A DNA stretch of 45,910 bases from Streptomyces sp. ISL-87 (GCF_018614095.1 NZ_JAGGOY010000013.1:1-45910); one strand, 5' to 3'. Counted from the stretch's first letter, positions 15,083 to 24,024 are shown. Notes: a model not told the origin generated them from the letters alone. Numbers and translations: made by a program.

Positions 15083-17665
15083 ATGCAACTCGCCGCGATC
15101 ATCGTGTCGCTGGTTCTGACCGTGGTCGGCGTCGCGCTGTTCACCCGAGCCGTGGCGCAGATCTACCGGTTCGTGAAGCTCGGCCAGCCCGTACCGGCAG
15201 GCAGCCGCACGGACAACCCGACAGCACGAACGGTCACCCTGGTCCGGGAGTTCCTCGGCCACAGCCGGATGAACCGCTGGGGCATCGTCGGCTTCGCCCA
15301 CTGGTTCGTCGCCATCGGCTTCCTGACGCTGATTCCCATCCTGGGGCAGGCGTACGGGCAGCTCATCGAGGCGGACTACCTGCTGCCGATCGTCGGGGAC
15401 TGGCTGCCGTTCGAGCTCTACATCGAGTTCATCGGTCTGATGACCGTCGTCGGCATCCTGATCCTGATGGCGATCCGCCTGCTCAACCTGCCCTCGCGGC
15501 CGGGTCGCAAGTCGCGCTTCGCGGGCTCGAAGGCCCGTCAGGCGTACTTCGTCGAGTACGTCATCCTCACCATCGGCCTCGTGATGCTGATCCTGCGCGG
15601 CCTCGAGGGCGCGCTCCACCACGTGGACAGCTACGAGCCCGCGTTTTTCTCCTCGTACCCGCTGGTGCTGGCCTTCAAGGGGCTCTCGCTCGGCACCGTG
15701 CAGAACATCGTCTACTTCACCGCGATGGTCAAGATCAGCGTTTCGATGATCTGGATGATCGTGGTCGGCCTGAACACCAACATGGGCGTGGCCTGGCACC
15801 GCTTCCTCGGCTTCCCGAACATCTGGTTCAAGCGGAACGCGGAGGGCGCGTCCGCCCTGGGCGCGCTCCAGCCGATGACCAGCGGCGGCAAGGTGATCGA
15901 CTTCGAGGAGCCGGGCGAGGACGACGTCTTCGGCGTCTCCCAGGTCGAGCAGTTCTCCTGGAAGGGCATCCTCGACTTCTCCACCTGCACCGAGTGCGGG
16001 CGCTGCCAGTCGCAATGCCCGGCCTGGAACACGGGCAAGCCCCTCTCCCCGAAGCTCCTGATCATGTCGCTGCGCGACCACGCGCACGCCAAGGCCCCGT
16101 ACCTGCTGGCCGGTGGCGGCAAGGACATGGAGGGCAACGAGAAGGCGACGGCGGAGCAGCTGAAGGACGTCCCGGCGGCCGCCCTGGCGGAGGCCGAGCG
16201 TCCGCTGATCGGCACCGTCGAGGAGAACGGCGTCATCGACCCCGACGTCCTGTGGTCCTGCACCACCTGCGGTGCGTGCGTGGAGCAGTGCCCGGTCGAC
16301 ATCGAGCACATCGACCACATCGTCGACATGCGGCGCTACCAGGTGATGATCGAGAGCGCGTTCCCGTCGGAGGCGGGCACGATGCTCAAGAACCTGGAGA
16401 AGAAGGGCAACCCCTGGGGTCTCGCCAAGAAGCAGCGGGTCGAGTGGACCAAGGAGGTCGACTTCGAGGTCCCGATCATCGGCAAGGACGCGGAGGACCT
16501 CTCCGAGTTCGACTACCTCTACTGGGTCGGCTGCGCCGGCGCGCTGGAGGACCGGGCCAAGAAGACGACGAAGGCCTTCGCGGAGCTGCTGAACATCGCG
16601 GGCGTCAAGTTCGCGATCATGGGCGGTGACGAGAAGTGCACCGGCGACTCCCCGCGCCGCCTGGGCAACGAGCCGCTGTTCCAGCAGCTCGGCCAGGAGA
16701 ACGTGGCCATGCTGAACATGGCCTTCGGTGAGGACGACGAGGACCCGGCGACGAAGAAGCCGAAGTCGGCGAAGCGGATCGTCTCGACCTGCCCGCACTG
16801 CTTCAACACCATCGCGAACGAGTACCCGCAGCTGGGCGGCGAGTACGAGGTCATCCACCACACGCAGCTGCTCCAGCACCTGATCGACGAGGGCCGGCTG
16901 ACGCCGGTGACGCCGGTCGACGGCCTGATCACGTACCACGACCCGTGCTACCTGGGCCGGCACAACAAGGTCTACACGCCGCCGCGCGAGATCATGTCGG
17001 CCGTGCCGGGGCTGCGCCAGCAGGAGATGCACCGCCACAAGGAGCGGGGCTTCTGCTGTGGCGCGGGTGGCGCGCGGATGTGGATGGAGGAGCGGATCGG
17101 CAAGCGCATCAACAACGAGCGCGTGGACGAGGCCCTGTCCCTGAACCCGGACATCATCTCCACCGCCTGCCCGTTCTGCCTGGTGATGCTGACCGACTCG
17201 GTGAACGGCAAGAAGAACGACGGCCAGGCCAAGGAGTCCGTGCAGGTCGTGGACGTGGCCCAGCTGCTGCTGGAGTCGGTGAAGGCCCCTGAGCCGACCG
17301 CGGAGGCGCTGGCCGCTGCCGAGGCGCTGGCCGCTGCGGAGGCGGAGGCGGAGGCGGCCGCGAAGGCGAAGGCCGACGCGGAAGCCAAGGCGAAGGCCGA
17401 CGCAGAAGCCAAGGCGAAGGCCGAGGCAGAAGCCAAGGCGAAGGCCGAGGCAGAGGCAGAGGCTGAGGCTGAGGCTGAGGCTGAGGCTGAGGCTGAGGCT
17501 GAGGCCGCCGCCGAGGCAAAGCCTGAGCCGACCGCTGAGGCCGAGGCCAAGGCCAAGGCAGAGCCGACCCCTGAAGCGGAAGCCAAGGCCGCGCCGACTG
17601 CTGACGCGGAAGCCAAGGCCGAGCCGACCGCTGACGCGGAGGCCGAGGCGGAGGGCGCCAAGTAG
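15083..17665 (+). CDS. Membrane iron-sulfur reductase with Ala/Glu repeat tail
   Basis: An 860-residue protein of the HdrD/GlpC-like Fe-S oxidoreductase type, in the class of the mycobacterial Rv0338c protein. Residues 1-250 hold about five membrane segments with His residues suited to haem (NarI-like). Two 4Fe-4S motifs follow: CTECGRCQSQCP near 302 and CTTCGACVEQCP near 393. Two cysteine-rich CCG-type domains include CPHCFNTIANEYP near 571, HDPCYLGRHN, and RGFCCGAGGARMW near 658. From about residue 735 the tail is a low-complexity Ala/Glu/Lys stretch. The protein likely passes electrons between the quinone pool and a soluble donor; the partner is unknown. ATG 15083 has CGAGGAG upstream. Confidence 0.88.
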   Translation: MQLAAIIVSLVLTVVGVALFTRAVAQIYRFVKLGQPVPAGSRTDNPTARTVTLVREFLGHSRMNRWGIVGFAHWFVAIGFLTLIPILGQAYGQLIEADYLLPIVGDWLPFELYIEFIGLMTVVGILILMAIRLLNLPSRPGRKSRFAGSKARQAYFVEYVILTIGLVMLILRGLEGALHHVDSYEPAFFSSYPLVLAFKGLSLGTVQNIVYFTAMVKISVSMIWMIVVGLNTNMGVAWHRFLGFPNIWFKRNAEGASALGALQPMTSGGKVIDFEEPGEDDVFGVSQVEQFSWKGILDFSTCTECGRCQSQCPAWNTGKPLSPKLLIMSLRDHAHAKAPYLLAGGGKDMEGNEKATAEQLKDVPAAALAEAERPLIGTVEENGVIDPDVLWSCTTCGACVEQCPVDIEHIDHIVDMRRYQVMIESAFPSEAGTMLKNLEKKGNPWGLAKKQRVEWTKEVDFEVPIIGKDAEDLSEFDYLYWVGCAGALEDRAKKTTKAFAELLNIAGVKFAIMGGDEKCTGDSPRRLGNEPLFQQLGQENVAMLNMAFGEDDEDPATKKPKSAKRIVSTCPHCFNTIANEYPQLGGEYEVIHHTQLLQHLIDEGRLTPVTPVDGLITYHDPCYLGRHNKVYTPPREIMSAVPGLRQQEMHRHKERGFCCGAGGARMWMEERIGKRINNERVDEALSLNPDIISTACPFCLVMLTDSVNGKKNDGQAKESVQVVDVAQLLLESVKAPEPTAEALAAAEALAAAEAEAEAAAKAKADAEAKAKADAEAKAKAEAEAKAKAEAEAEAEAEAEAEAEAEAEAAAEAKPEPTAEAEAKAKAEPTPEAEAKAAPTADAEAKAEPTADAEAEAEGAK

Positions 17666-17684
17666 GCGCACCAGAACGAACACC

Positions 17685-17723
17685 GGAACGGCCGGTCCCC
17701 CGCTCGGGGGGACCGGCCGTTCC
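17685..17723 (+). terminator. Strong hairpin terminator of the Fe-S reductase gene
   Basis: Perfect 17-bp arms, GGAACGGCCGGTCCCCC and its complement at 17707-17723, with a 5-base loop, 20 bp after the stop codon. Confidence 0.9.
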
Positions 17724-17731
17724 GCGTGTCA

Positions 17732-17799
17732 GGGGCCGGGGGCACAGCCCCCGGTTTCGGGAAGGGGCGGGGAGGGGGAAAAGGCCCCGCGCAGCGGCT
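17732..17799. repeat. Streptomyces intergenic GC repeat, copy 1
   Basis: About 68 bp containing GGGGGCACAGCCCCCGG, then TTTCGGGAAGGGGCGGG, then AAGGCCCCGCGCAGCGGC. It is nearly identical to copy 2 at 17885. This type of element is familiar from many Streptomyces intergenic regions. It is itself hairpin-forming. Confidence 0.75.
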
Positions 17800-17884
17800 G
17801 GCCACCCGGCCGGCCAGGCGATGGGCCCAGCCCTGGCCACACCACGCCGCCACGGCGAAGCCGAGCCCGAGCGCTCCGGGTGCG

Positions 17885-17953
17885 CGGGGCCGCGGGGGCG
17901 CAGCCCCCGGTTTTCGGGAAGGGGCGGGGTGGGGGAAAGGCCCCGCGCAGCGG
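17885..17953. repeat. Streptomyces intergenic GC repeat, copy 2
   Basis: Second copy in direct orientation about 153 bp downstream of the first, with GGGGGCGCAGCCCCCGG and the same GGGAAGGGGCGGG and CCCCGCGCAGCGG blocks. The rest of the 17724-18278 interval contains no gene I can support; it also holds the YIP1 gene promoter region. Confidence 0.75.
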
Positions 17954-18278
17954 CCCCGCCACCCCGCCGCCCAGGCAAAGGCCCTGGCCACCCCACGGCA
18001 CGGCGAACCCCAGCCCGTCCGCACCAACTTCTCGTACTCGGGGTCACGGCTCCGCGACGGCGGCGGCATCCACGAAGCCACCTGTCCGACATCTCCGCAT
18101 TCCATCGCCAAGGCAACAAACCCCCGCAGACTCCCCCACAGCCACGTAAACCCGACACCCGAACAAGCTGGGGACAACCCCCCGGGGTTCCCCTAGGGGA
18201 TGTCACAGCTCAGCAGCAAAGGCCCTGTTTCGGGCCGCCCCGCCACCGGCTCCCGCAGGACCAGGTACTTTCGATCAC

Positions 18279-19217
18279 GTGGCTGGATTCAGGATCGGAC
18301 GCGGCCGGGACAACAACCGCACCCCGCAACAACCCCCGCGGCAGCAGCCGTACGGTCAGCAGCAACCGCCGCAGGCACCGTACGGTCAGCAGCCCTACCC
18401 CTCTGCCGGGCCTCCCCCGCAGCAGCAGTGGCCCCAGCAGGCCGCCGCCGGGGGCCAGGGCGAGCCGGAGTACTTCGACCCGTACGGGCAGCAGCCGCAC
18501 GCGCGGCCCCCGTACGGCCAAGGCGGCGGCCCGGGCGGCGGCCAAGCCGGCGGCGGGAACGCGAGCGGCTCGTACGCGGACAACCCCGGGTACACCCAGG
18601 CCTTCGCGATCGGCGAGGACCCGTACAGCCAGGGCGCGACGTACCACGCGGGCGCGGCCCCGGTCGCCCCGGCCGGCCCCCGGCTGCCCTGGAAGGAGCT
18701 CCTCCGCGGCATCGTGATGCGGCCGGGGCCGACCTTCCTCCAGATGCGCGACTACGCCGTCTGGGGTCCGGCGCTGATCGTGACCTTCCTCTACGGGATG
18801 CTCGCGGTCTTCGGCTTCGACAAGGCCCGCGAGGACGCGATCAAGGCGACCCTCGCCCAGGCCGTCCCGATCGTCCTGTCCACGGGCGTGGCCTTCGTCA
18901 TCTGCGGCCTGATCCTGGGCGCGGTCACGCACACCCTGGCCCGCCAGATGGGCGGCGACGGCGCGTGGCAGCCGACCGTGGGCCTGTCGATGCTGGTCAT
19001 GTCCGTCACCGACGCACCGCGCCTGCTGTTCGCCGTGTTCCTCGGCGGCGACAACATGGTCGTCCAGGTGCTGGGCTGGGCCACCTGGCTGGCCGCCGGA
19101 GCCCTCTTCACCTCACTGGTCAGCAAGTCGCACGACCTGCCGTGGCCGAAGGCACTGGGCGCGTCCGCGATCCAGCTGATCGCGCTCCTGTCGATCATCA
19201 AACTGGGCACGATCTAA
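18279..19217 (+). CDS. YIP1-family integral membrane protein
   Basis: A 312-residue protein. Residues 1-130 are a disordered, repetitive Gln/Pro/Gly/Tyr-rich cytoplasmic region with repeated PYGQQ units. Residues 140-312 hold five hydrophobic segments matching the YIP1 domain: WKELLRGIVMRPGPTFLQMRD before the first helix, then RQMGGDGAWQPTVGLSM and a final helix IQLIALLSIIKLGTI. Its function is unknown; bacterial YIP1 proteins are membrane-organising or transport-associated by domain homology only. The start is GTG 18279 and no strong Shine-Dalgarno is visible. It is a single gene ending in the hairpin at 19247. Confidence 0.82.
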   Translation: MAGFRIGRGRDNNRTPQQPPRQQPYGQQQPPQAPYGQQPYPSAGPPPQQQWPQQAAAGGQGEPEYFDPYGQQPHARPPYGQGGGPGGGQAGGGNASGSYADNPGYTQAFAIGEDPYSQGATYHAGAAPVAPAGPRLPWKELLRGIVMRPGPTFLQMRDYAVWGPALIVTFLYGMLAVFGFDKAREDAIKATLAQAVPIVLSTGVAFVICGLILGAVTHTLARQMGGDGAWQPTVGLSMLVMSVTDAPRLLFAVFLGGDNMVVQVLGWATWLAAGALFTSLVSKSHDLPWPKALGASAIQLIALLSIIKLGTI

Positions 19218-19246
19218 GCCGCCCGAAGCCTCGCCCTCCCCACCTC

Positions 19247-19302
19247 GCACGTACTGAGGGGCCCGCCGCGCAACATGCCGCGGCGGGCCCCTCAGTACGT
19301 GC
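19247..19302. terminator. Perfect 24-bp-stem bidirectional terminator
   Basis: Arms 19247-19270 and 19279-19302 are exact inverted complements beginning GCACGTACTGAGGGGCCCG, with an 8-base loop. It separates the convergent YIP1-like and phosphoribosyltransferase genes. Confidence 0.92.
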
Positions 19303-19322
19303 ACATCGACGGAATCGATCGA

Positions 19323-19820
19323 TCAGGCGTCGAGAACCTGACCCTCCCGCTTCACCACGGGCGGCTCGACCGACCAGGGGAAGTTGATCCACTCGTCGGT
19401 CTTCTTCCACACGTACTCGCACTTCACGAGGCTGTGCGACTTCTCGTAGATCACGGCCGACCGGACCTCGGCGACGTGCCCGAGGCAGAAGTCGTGCACC
19501 AGCTTGAGCGTCTTGCCGGTGTCGGCGACGTCGTCGGCGATCAGCACCTTCTTATTGGTGAAGTCGATCGCCTCAGGCACGGGAGCCAACATAACGGGCA
19601 TTTCAAGCGTCTGACCCACCCCGGTGTAGAACTCCACGTTCACCAGGTGGATGTTCTTGCAGTCGAGCGCGTAGGCCAGGCCGCCGGCCACGAACACCCC
19701 GCCGCGGGCGATGCTCAGAATGATGTCGGGCTCGTAGCCGTCGTCGGCGATGGTCTGCGCCAGCTCGCGCACGGCGCGCCCGAAGCCCTCGTAATTCAGG
19801 TTCTCGCGTACTTCACTCAT
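19323..19820 (-). CDS. Phosphoribosyltransferase
   Basis: A 165-residue type I PRTase. [18 protein letters not shown] is the PRPP-binding motif, and [17 protein letters not shown] is the pyrophosphate loop. The C-terminal INFPWS segment resembles the xanthine/guanine subgroup common in actinobacteria. Likely purine-base salvage from PRPP. ATG 19820 is in a 4-bp ATGA overlap with the dcd stop, so it is translated from the dcd message. Base specificity cannot be settled from the sequence. Confidence 0.9.
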   Translation of the reverse strand: MSEVRENLNYEGFGRAVRELAQTIADDGYEPDIILSIARGGVFVAGGLAYALDCKNIHLVNVEFYTGVGQTLEMPVMLAPVPEAIDFTNKKVLIADDVADTGKTLKLVHDFCLGHVAEVRSAVIYEKSHSLVKCEYVWKKTDEWINFPWSVEPPVVKREGQVLDA

Positions 19821-20404
19821 GCCTCGTGCCTCACCTGAGTGCGGTGGAAGTTCTGGAAGGAGCGCGAGGCCGTCGGGCCGCGCTGGCCCTGGTACCGCGA
19901 TCCGTACCGCTCGCTCCCGTACGGGAACTCCGCGGGCGAGCTGAGCCGGAACAGGCACAGCTGCCCGATCTTCATGCCCGGCCAGAGCTTGATCGGCAGC
20001 GTGGCGAGGTTCGACAGTTCGAGCGTGACGTGCCCCGAGAACCCGGGGTCGATGAACCCGGCGGTCGAATGCGTCACCAGGCCTAGGCGGCCCAGGCTGG
20101 ACTTCCCCTCCAGTCTGGAGGCGATGTCCTCGGGCAGCGAGATGACCTCGTACGTCGAGGCGAGCACGAACTCACCCGGGTGGAGGATGAACGCCTCGTC
20201 CCCGTCCGGCTCGACCATGCGGGTCAGGTCCGGCTGCTCGGTCGCGGGGTCGATGTGCGCGTAGCGGTGATTCTCGAACACCCGGAAGAACCGGTCGAGA
20301 CGTACATCGATGCTGGAGGGCTGCACCATCGATTCCTCGAACGGGTCGATGCGAACCCGTCCGCTGTCGATCTCGGCCCGGATGTCTTTGTCAGAGAGAA
20401 GCAC
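19817..20404 (-). CDS. dcd: dCTP deaminase
   Basis: A 195-residue Dcd, a trimeric enzyme converting dCTP to dUTP for dTTP synthesis. Characteristic segments are [67 protein letters not shown] and the C-terminal [10 protein letters not shown] nucleotide lid. The start is GTG 20404, which gives the conserved (M)LLSDKDI N-terminus; upstream in-frame residues are not family-like. It forms a two-gene operon with the phosphoribosyltransferase, both in nucleotide metabolism. Confidence 0.96.
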   Translation of the reverse strand: MLLSDKDIRAEIDSGRVRIDPFEESMVQPSSIDVRLDRFFRVFENHRYAHIDPATEQPDLTRMVEPDGDEAFILHPGEFVLASTYEVISLPEDIASRLEGKSSLGRLGLVTHSTAGFIDPGFSGHVTLELSNLATLPIKLWPGMKIGQLCLFRLSSPAEFPYGSERYGSRYQGQRGPTASRSFQNFHRTQVRHEA

Positions 20405-20493
20405 GTCCCGAGGATACGCAGAGCGCGCGGGCCACCCCCAATCGGAGCGGTCCCCGCGCGCCCACCCGTACATCTGTCGCGTATGCCGCCCGC

Positions 20494-20661
20494 CTACCGC
20501 TTGGCGGCGGACCCCACGGGCACCGCATGCCGCAGCCGCGCGCACCGCGGACACCGCAACAACCGCCCCGGCCCGATCCGGCCGGCCCCGAGGTGCTGAA
20601 GCGGGAACGAAGCGGTGCTGAAAACATGCCCTTCGGCACAACGGACGACGGTGTGCTCCAT
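20494..20661 (-). CDS. Small zinc-ribbon-like protein
   Basis: A 55-residue protein, [19 protein letters not shown] at the start and [16 protein letters not shown] near the end. CAEGH and CPRC provide three Cys and one His at the spacing of a small zinc ribbon. ATG 20661 has AGGGGAAAGG upstream. Similar short proteins are, from memory, common and conserved in Streptomyces near dcd. Function unknown. Confidence 0.7.
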   Translation of the reverse strand: MEHTVVRCAEGHVFSTASFPLQHLGAGRIGPGRLLRCPRCARLRHAVPVGSAAKR

Positions 20662-20885
20662 CGAGTCCCTTTCCCCTGCAAGCCGTACTGCGACGAATCG
20701 CCACATTAGGGGATGATCGGGACCCACTCCAGCCGCCGCTCCGAACCCGTACGTTACGCCCCAACTCCCGCCCCCACGACCCTTGCTGTACCCCACACAC
20801 AACAACGACCCCGCGGTGAATTCACCGGGGGTCGATCATGAGGTAGAGTGAGCAACGCTACGAATCCAGGCGACTGGAACGGTAC

Positions 20886-20956
20886 GCGGATGTAGTTTAA
20901 TGGTAGAACATGAGCTTCCCAAGCTTATAGCGCGGGTTCGATTCCCGTCATCCGCT
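20886..20956 (+). tRNA. tRNA-Gly (anticodon CCC)
   Basis: A 71-nt cloverleaf. The acceptor arm GCGGATG pairs with CATCCGC, and there is a D-arm around TAGTTTAATGGTAGAACA. The anticodon stem TGAGC/GCTTA holds the loop TTCCCAA (anticodon CCC), and the T-arm is CGGGTTCGATTCCCG. CCA is not encoded. It is the integration target of the island to its right, which supplies an intact 3' half, so the gene stays functional. Confidence 0.96.
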
Positions 20957-20957
20957 C
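20916..20957. repeat. Left attachment site (42-bp direct repeat, attL)
   Basis: The tRNA-Gly segment from TTCCCAAGC in the anticodon loop to the 3' end is repeated without mismatch at 39581-39622. A 3'-tRNA direct repeat is the classic footprint of site-specific integration by a tyrosine recombinase. Confidence 0.9.
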
Positions 20958-21190
20958 AGATACGAAGGCCCAGGTCACCGACCTGGGCCTTCTTCGTTGT
21001 CTAGACCTCTCAGCCCCTGCCGTGCCCTCCGCGTGCCCCAACTCGGGTGAATGCCCTGGCCGGAGGCCCTTCGGCGCAACACTTGCACCACATGGACGCG
21101 AAGCCGTCTCGAATCACGAGACGACTCTCCTGTGACCTGCACCACAGGGCACGGCGTCTGTGCGAATTCGCGGTCCCAAAGAGGCACTTG
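20958..21190. repeat. Extended left flank homologous to the right island end
   Basis: After the att core, homology to 39623-39860 continues imperfectly: the terminator, then CGTTGTCTAGACCTC, CCGTGCCCTCCGCGTGCCCC and a palindrome CGTCTCG-N5-CGAGACG (21105-21123). Similarity fades before the TauE gene. No gene is evident here. Confidence 0.75.
20964..20992 (+). terminator. tRNA-Gly terminator
   Basis: Arms GAAGGCCCAGGTC and GACCTGGGCCTTC with a 3-base loop, followed by TTCGTTG. A diverged copy occurs after the right half-tRNA at about 39627-39655. Confidence 0.9.
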
Positions 21191-21208
21191 GCCGATGGCT
21201 CCCGCTGG

Positions 21209-22033
21209 TCAGTCGTGGCGGGCGACCTTGACCGCCGAGACCAGCAGGATGACCGCGAGCGCGGGAATGAGGACCAGGTCGGGGATCACCCCCAGCAGGA
21301 GCCCGCCGAGGAGTGCACCAACAATCGAGCCCGTGGCCATGAGTCCGGCGAAGCGCAGGTTGGCGCCGAGGACCGCGAAGCTGCCGTCGCGACTGTAGCG
21401 GGCGAACGCGACGAGCATCGTGGGCAGGGACACCAGCAGGGACAGGCTTCCCGCTAGCTTGATGTCGGCCCCGTACAGCAGCACGATCGTGGGGATCAGC
21501 AGCTCTCCGCCTGCGACGCCCATGATCGCGGCGACCACGCCGATACCGAACCCGGCAGCCACTCCGGCCACCACCTGAACGGCGGTCGGCAGGGAGAGCG
21601 AGCCCAGGGCGGTGGTGTGCGTGACGACGAGCGCGGCGGCCATGCCGACCATGAGGATCACGAGGACTTTGTAGAGGGTGGCCGACCGCATCCGCACGGC
21701 CCATGAGGCTCCGGCGCATGCGCCGAGCAGGCTTCCGGCCAGCAGGTTGACCGCGATGGGCCAGTGGGCGCCCAGCTCACCGAAGGAGACCGCTGCCAGG
21801 CGGGCGGGCAGGGCGGTGACCACGACGACCAGGCTCATCGCCTTGTTCAGGATGACCGCCGACAACGCCGCGAACCCGAACATCCCGATCAGCAGCGGGA
21901 GCCGGAACTCCGCGCCGCCCAGACCGATCATCCCGCCCAGCACACCCACCAGGGCGCCGGCGCCGAAGACCAGCGGTGCCGATTGCAGCCGTGCGGATGC
22001 CACGGGGCTCTTGTCCGAAGTCACACCGATCAC
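21209..22033 (-). CDS. TauE/SafE-family anion permease
   Basis: A 274-residue polytopic protein with about eight membrane helices. LVGVLGGMIGLGGAEFRLPLLI in the first repeat and AAIMGVAGGELLIPTIVLLYG in the second are the paired family signatures. TauE/SafE permeases export sulfite, sulfoacetate or other small organic anions. ATG 22033 starts at MIGVTSDKSP. It is the leftmost gene of the island. An export role related to the sulfur chemistry of the distant island operon is possible but unsupported by linkage. Confidence 0.9.
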   Translation of the reverse strand: MIGVTSDKSPVASARLQSAPLVFGAGALVGVLGGMIGLGGAEFRLPLLIGMFGFAALSAVILNKAMSLVVVVTALPARLAAVSFGELGAHWPIAVNLLAGSLLGACAGASWAVRMRSATLYKVLVILMVGMAAALVVTHTTALGSLSLPTAVQVVAGVAAGFGIGVVAAIMGVAGGELLIPTIVLLYGADIKLAGSLSLLVSLPTMLVAFARYSRDGSFAVLGANLRFAGLMATGSIVGALLGGLLLGVIPDLVLIPALAVILLVSAVKVARHD

Positions 22034-22136
22034 GGCCGCCGTCCGCGCGTCAGGGCAGCAGCCGAATGTTCGGTGTCAGTCATGTGGGCAGTCTGACGGC
22101 CTCAAGAGGCCGTACACAGTGGACGATCGCACCGGG

Positions 22137-22157
22137 TCGCAGAGTCGAAATCTGCGA
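22137..22157. promoter_or_regulatory. Perfect 7-7-7 inverted repeat upstream of the TauE gene
   Basis: TCGCAGA-N7-TCTGCGA lies about 105 bp before the permease start and 66 bp after the response-regulator stop. Its symmetry suits a dimeric repressor. The remaining 22034-22222 interval shows only a short GGCCTC-AA-GAGGCC palindrome. Confidence 0.4.
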
Positions 22158-22222
22158 TTCGGCCGATCCTGCCAAGCCTCTGACCTCGCACATCACAGCA
22201 CGATACGAGCCTTGCGGTGTAT

Positions 22223-22900
22223 CTACCCGGGGTGGGGTGGCGAGCTGCGCGGGGTTACCAAGCCGGATTCGTAGGCGAGGATCACGAGCTGGGCGCGGTC
22301 GCGGGCATGGAGCTTGGTCATGGCCCGGTTGACGTGGGTCTTCGCGGTCAGCGGGCTGATCACCATGCGAGCCGCGATCTCGTCATTGGACAGGCCGTGC
22401 GCAACCAGAACGACGGCCTCCCGTTCTCGGCTGGTCAAGCCTTCGAGCACTGTGCCCGTGTCGGTGGGGAGCGGCTGGGTGACGTACCGGTTGATCAGTT
22501 TGCGGGTGATCGAGGGTGCGAGGAGGGCGTCGCCGCGCGCGGCCACGCGTACGGCGTGGAGGAAGTCCTCCGGCACGATGTCCTTGACGAGGAATCCGGC
22601 GGCCCCCGCGGACAGGGCGTCGAAGACGTATTCGTCCAGGCCGTAGTTGGTGAGGATGACGACGTGGACGCCGGCCAGCGCCGGGTCGGCCGCGATGCGC
22701 CGGGTAGTCTCGATGCCGTCGAGGACCGGCATCTGGATGTCGATGAGTGCGACGTCGGGCAGGTGTTCTCTGGCGAGCACCAGGCCTTCCTGGCCGTTGG
22801 CGGCTTCGGCCACGACCTCGATGTCGTCTTCGAGGTCGAGGAACGCGCGGAATCCGCTGCGGATGAGCGGCTGGTCGTCGACCAGCAGGACACGGATCAC
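22223..22900 (-). CDS. NarL/LuxR-family response regulator
   Basis: A 225-residue two-domain regulator. The receiver domain has the acidic pocket D8-D9 in VLLVDDQ and phospho-acceptor D54 in LIDIQMP; GFLVKD provides the conserved Lys. The C-terminal GerE-type HTH is LTSREREAVVLVAHGLSNDE followed by IAARMVISPLTAKTHV. It overlaps the histidine-kinase stop by 4 bp, so it is the cognate partner. Likely targets include the divergent DUF6223 gene upstream of the kinase. Confidence 0.95.
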   Translation of the reverse strand: MIRVLLVDDQPLIRSGFRAFLDLEDDIEVVAEAANGQEGLVLAREHLPDVALIDIQMPVLDGIETTRRIAADPALAGVHVVILTNYGLDEYVFDALSAGAAGFLVKDIVPEDFLHAVRVAARGDALLAPSITRKLINRYVTQPLPTDTGTVLEGLTSREREAVVLVAHGLSNDEIAARMVISPLTAKTHVNRAMTKLHARDRAQLVILAYESGLVTPRSSPPHPG

Positions 22901-24024
22901 GAGGCACGCTCCACGGGGAGTTCGGCCCGGACGGTGAAGCCGCCCTCGTCACGCGGTGCTGCCCGGAGGCGGCCTCCGAGGGCGGTGACGCGTTCGCGCA
23001 TCCCGAGCAGTCCGATGCCGGGCACGGGGTTGGTGTCCGGTGTGGCCTTGCCGTTGTCGTCGATCTGGAGGGCGACGGCGTCGGGGCGGTAGTCGATGTG
23101 GACGGATGCCGTGGTGGCGTCCGCGTGACGGGCGATGTTGGTGAGGGACTCCTGGACGATCCGGTAGAGGGTGCGGCCCACCGCGGCCGGTACGCCGTGC
23201 TGCCGGCCCTGGATCGTCAGCGTCGCCTGCACACCGGTCTTGCCGGCGCGTTCCACCAGTTCGGGGATGTGGTCGAGGCCGTGCGGTGGGGTGGTGTCGT
23301 CGTCGCGCAGGGCCTCCAGGGTGGCGCGCAGCTCCCGTGACGCCTCCCGGCCGGCTTCCCGGATCGCCAGCAGGGCCTCCGGGACCGGTTCGCCGCGCTT
23401 GCGGGCCACATGGACGGCGGCTTCGGACTGCACCTTGATCACCGAGATCTGATGGGTGAGCGAATCGTGCAGCTCCCGCGCGATGTGCAGCCGTTCCTCG
23501 TCGGCACGGCGCCGCGCCGTCTCCTCGCGGGTGCGCTCGGCTTCGTCCGCCCGCTGCTCGGCCTGCCGGAGGGCTTCACCAGCGGCGCCGGCCGCGATGA
23601 GCCAGGCGATTTGGAGGGCGCCCCGGGCCTGCGCGAACGCCTCGCCCGTGTCGTGCAGGCCCGACACCAGGGCCGCGAGGGGGAGCGAGGCCAGCACGGC
23701 CACGCTGGTCACCACCGTGACGAGGCGGTGTCCCGCCCGCATCGCCGCGTACACCGCGAAGAGGAACGCGACGGCCGCGACATCGAACCCCGCTGCTTGA
23801 TACCCCACCGCACACAGCCCAGTCACGGCGAGGACGGCAACCGGAGCCCGCCGTCCGGCGGCGAGTCCCAGGCCGCCGACTGCCAGCAACACGTATCCGA
23901 GCAGGTCGAGCCCCGTGGCGGAGTGCTGCCCGGACACTCCGGTGACCAGCAGCGCCCCCGCCACCCCGACGGCGATCAGCCAGTCCCTGACACCGGCCCG
24001 AACGCGGAACCGCACATTGTTCAT
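22897..24024 (-). CDS. Sensor histidine kinase (DesK/NarL type)
   Basis: A 375-residue membrane kinase. Residues 10-150 contain five or six hydrophobic segments with very short loops, so stimulus sensing within the membrane is likely. The HisKA_3 dimerisation domain has ELHDSLTHQISVIK with the phospho-acceptor His, and the HATPase domain has VQESLTNIARHA, IDDNGK and GIGLLGMRERV. The ATG at 24024 starts MNNVRFRVRAG, just before the first helix. Overlapping stop/start with the response regulator shows one operon. The signal is unknown. Confidence 0.95.
   Translation of the reverse strand: MNNVRFRVRAGVRDWLIAVGVAGALLVTGVSGQHSATGLDLLGYVLLAVGGLGLAAGRRAPVAVLAVTGLCAVGYQAAGFDVAAVAFLFAVYAAMRAGHRLVTVVTSVAVLASLPLAALVSGLHDTGEAFAQARGALQIAWLIAAGAAGEALRQAEQRADEAERTREETARRRADEERLHIARELHDSLTHQISVIKVQSEAAVHVARKRGEPVPEALLAIREAGREASRELRATLEALRDDDTTPPHGLDHIPELVERAGKTGVQATLTIQGRQHGVPAAVGRTLYRIVQESLTNIARHADATTASVHIDYRPDAVALQIDDNGKATPDTNPVPGIGLLGMRERVTALGGRLRAAPRDEGGFTVRAELPVERAS

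Noticed and set aside
15047..17683. Minus-strand open frame of 878 codons opposite the Fe-S reductase
   Set aside because: Leu/Gly/Arg low complexity; antisense shadow.
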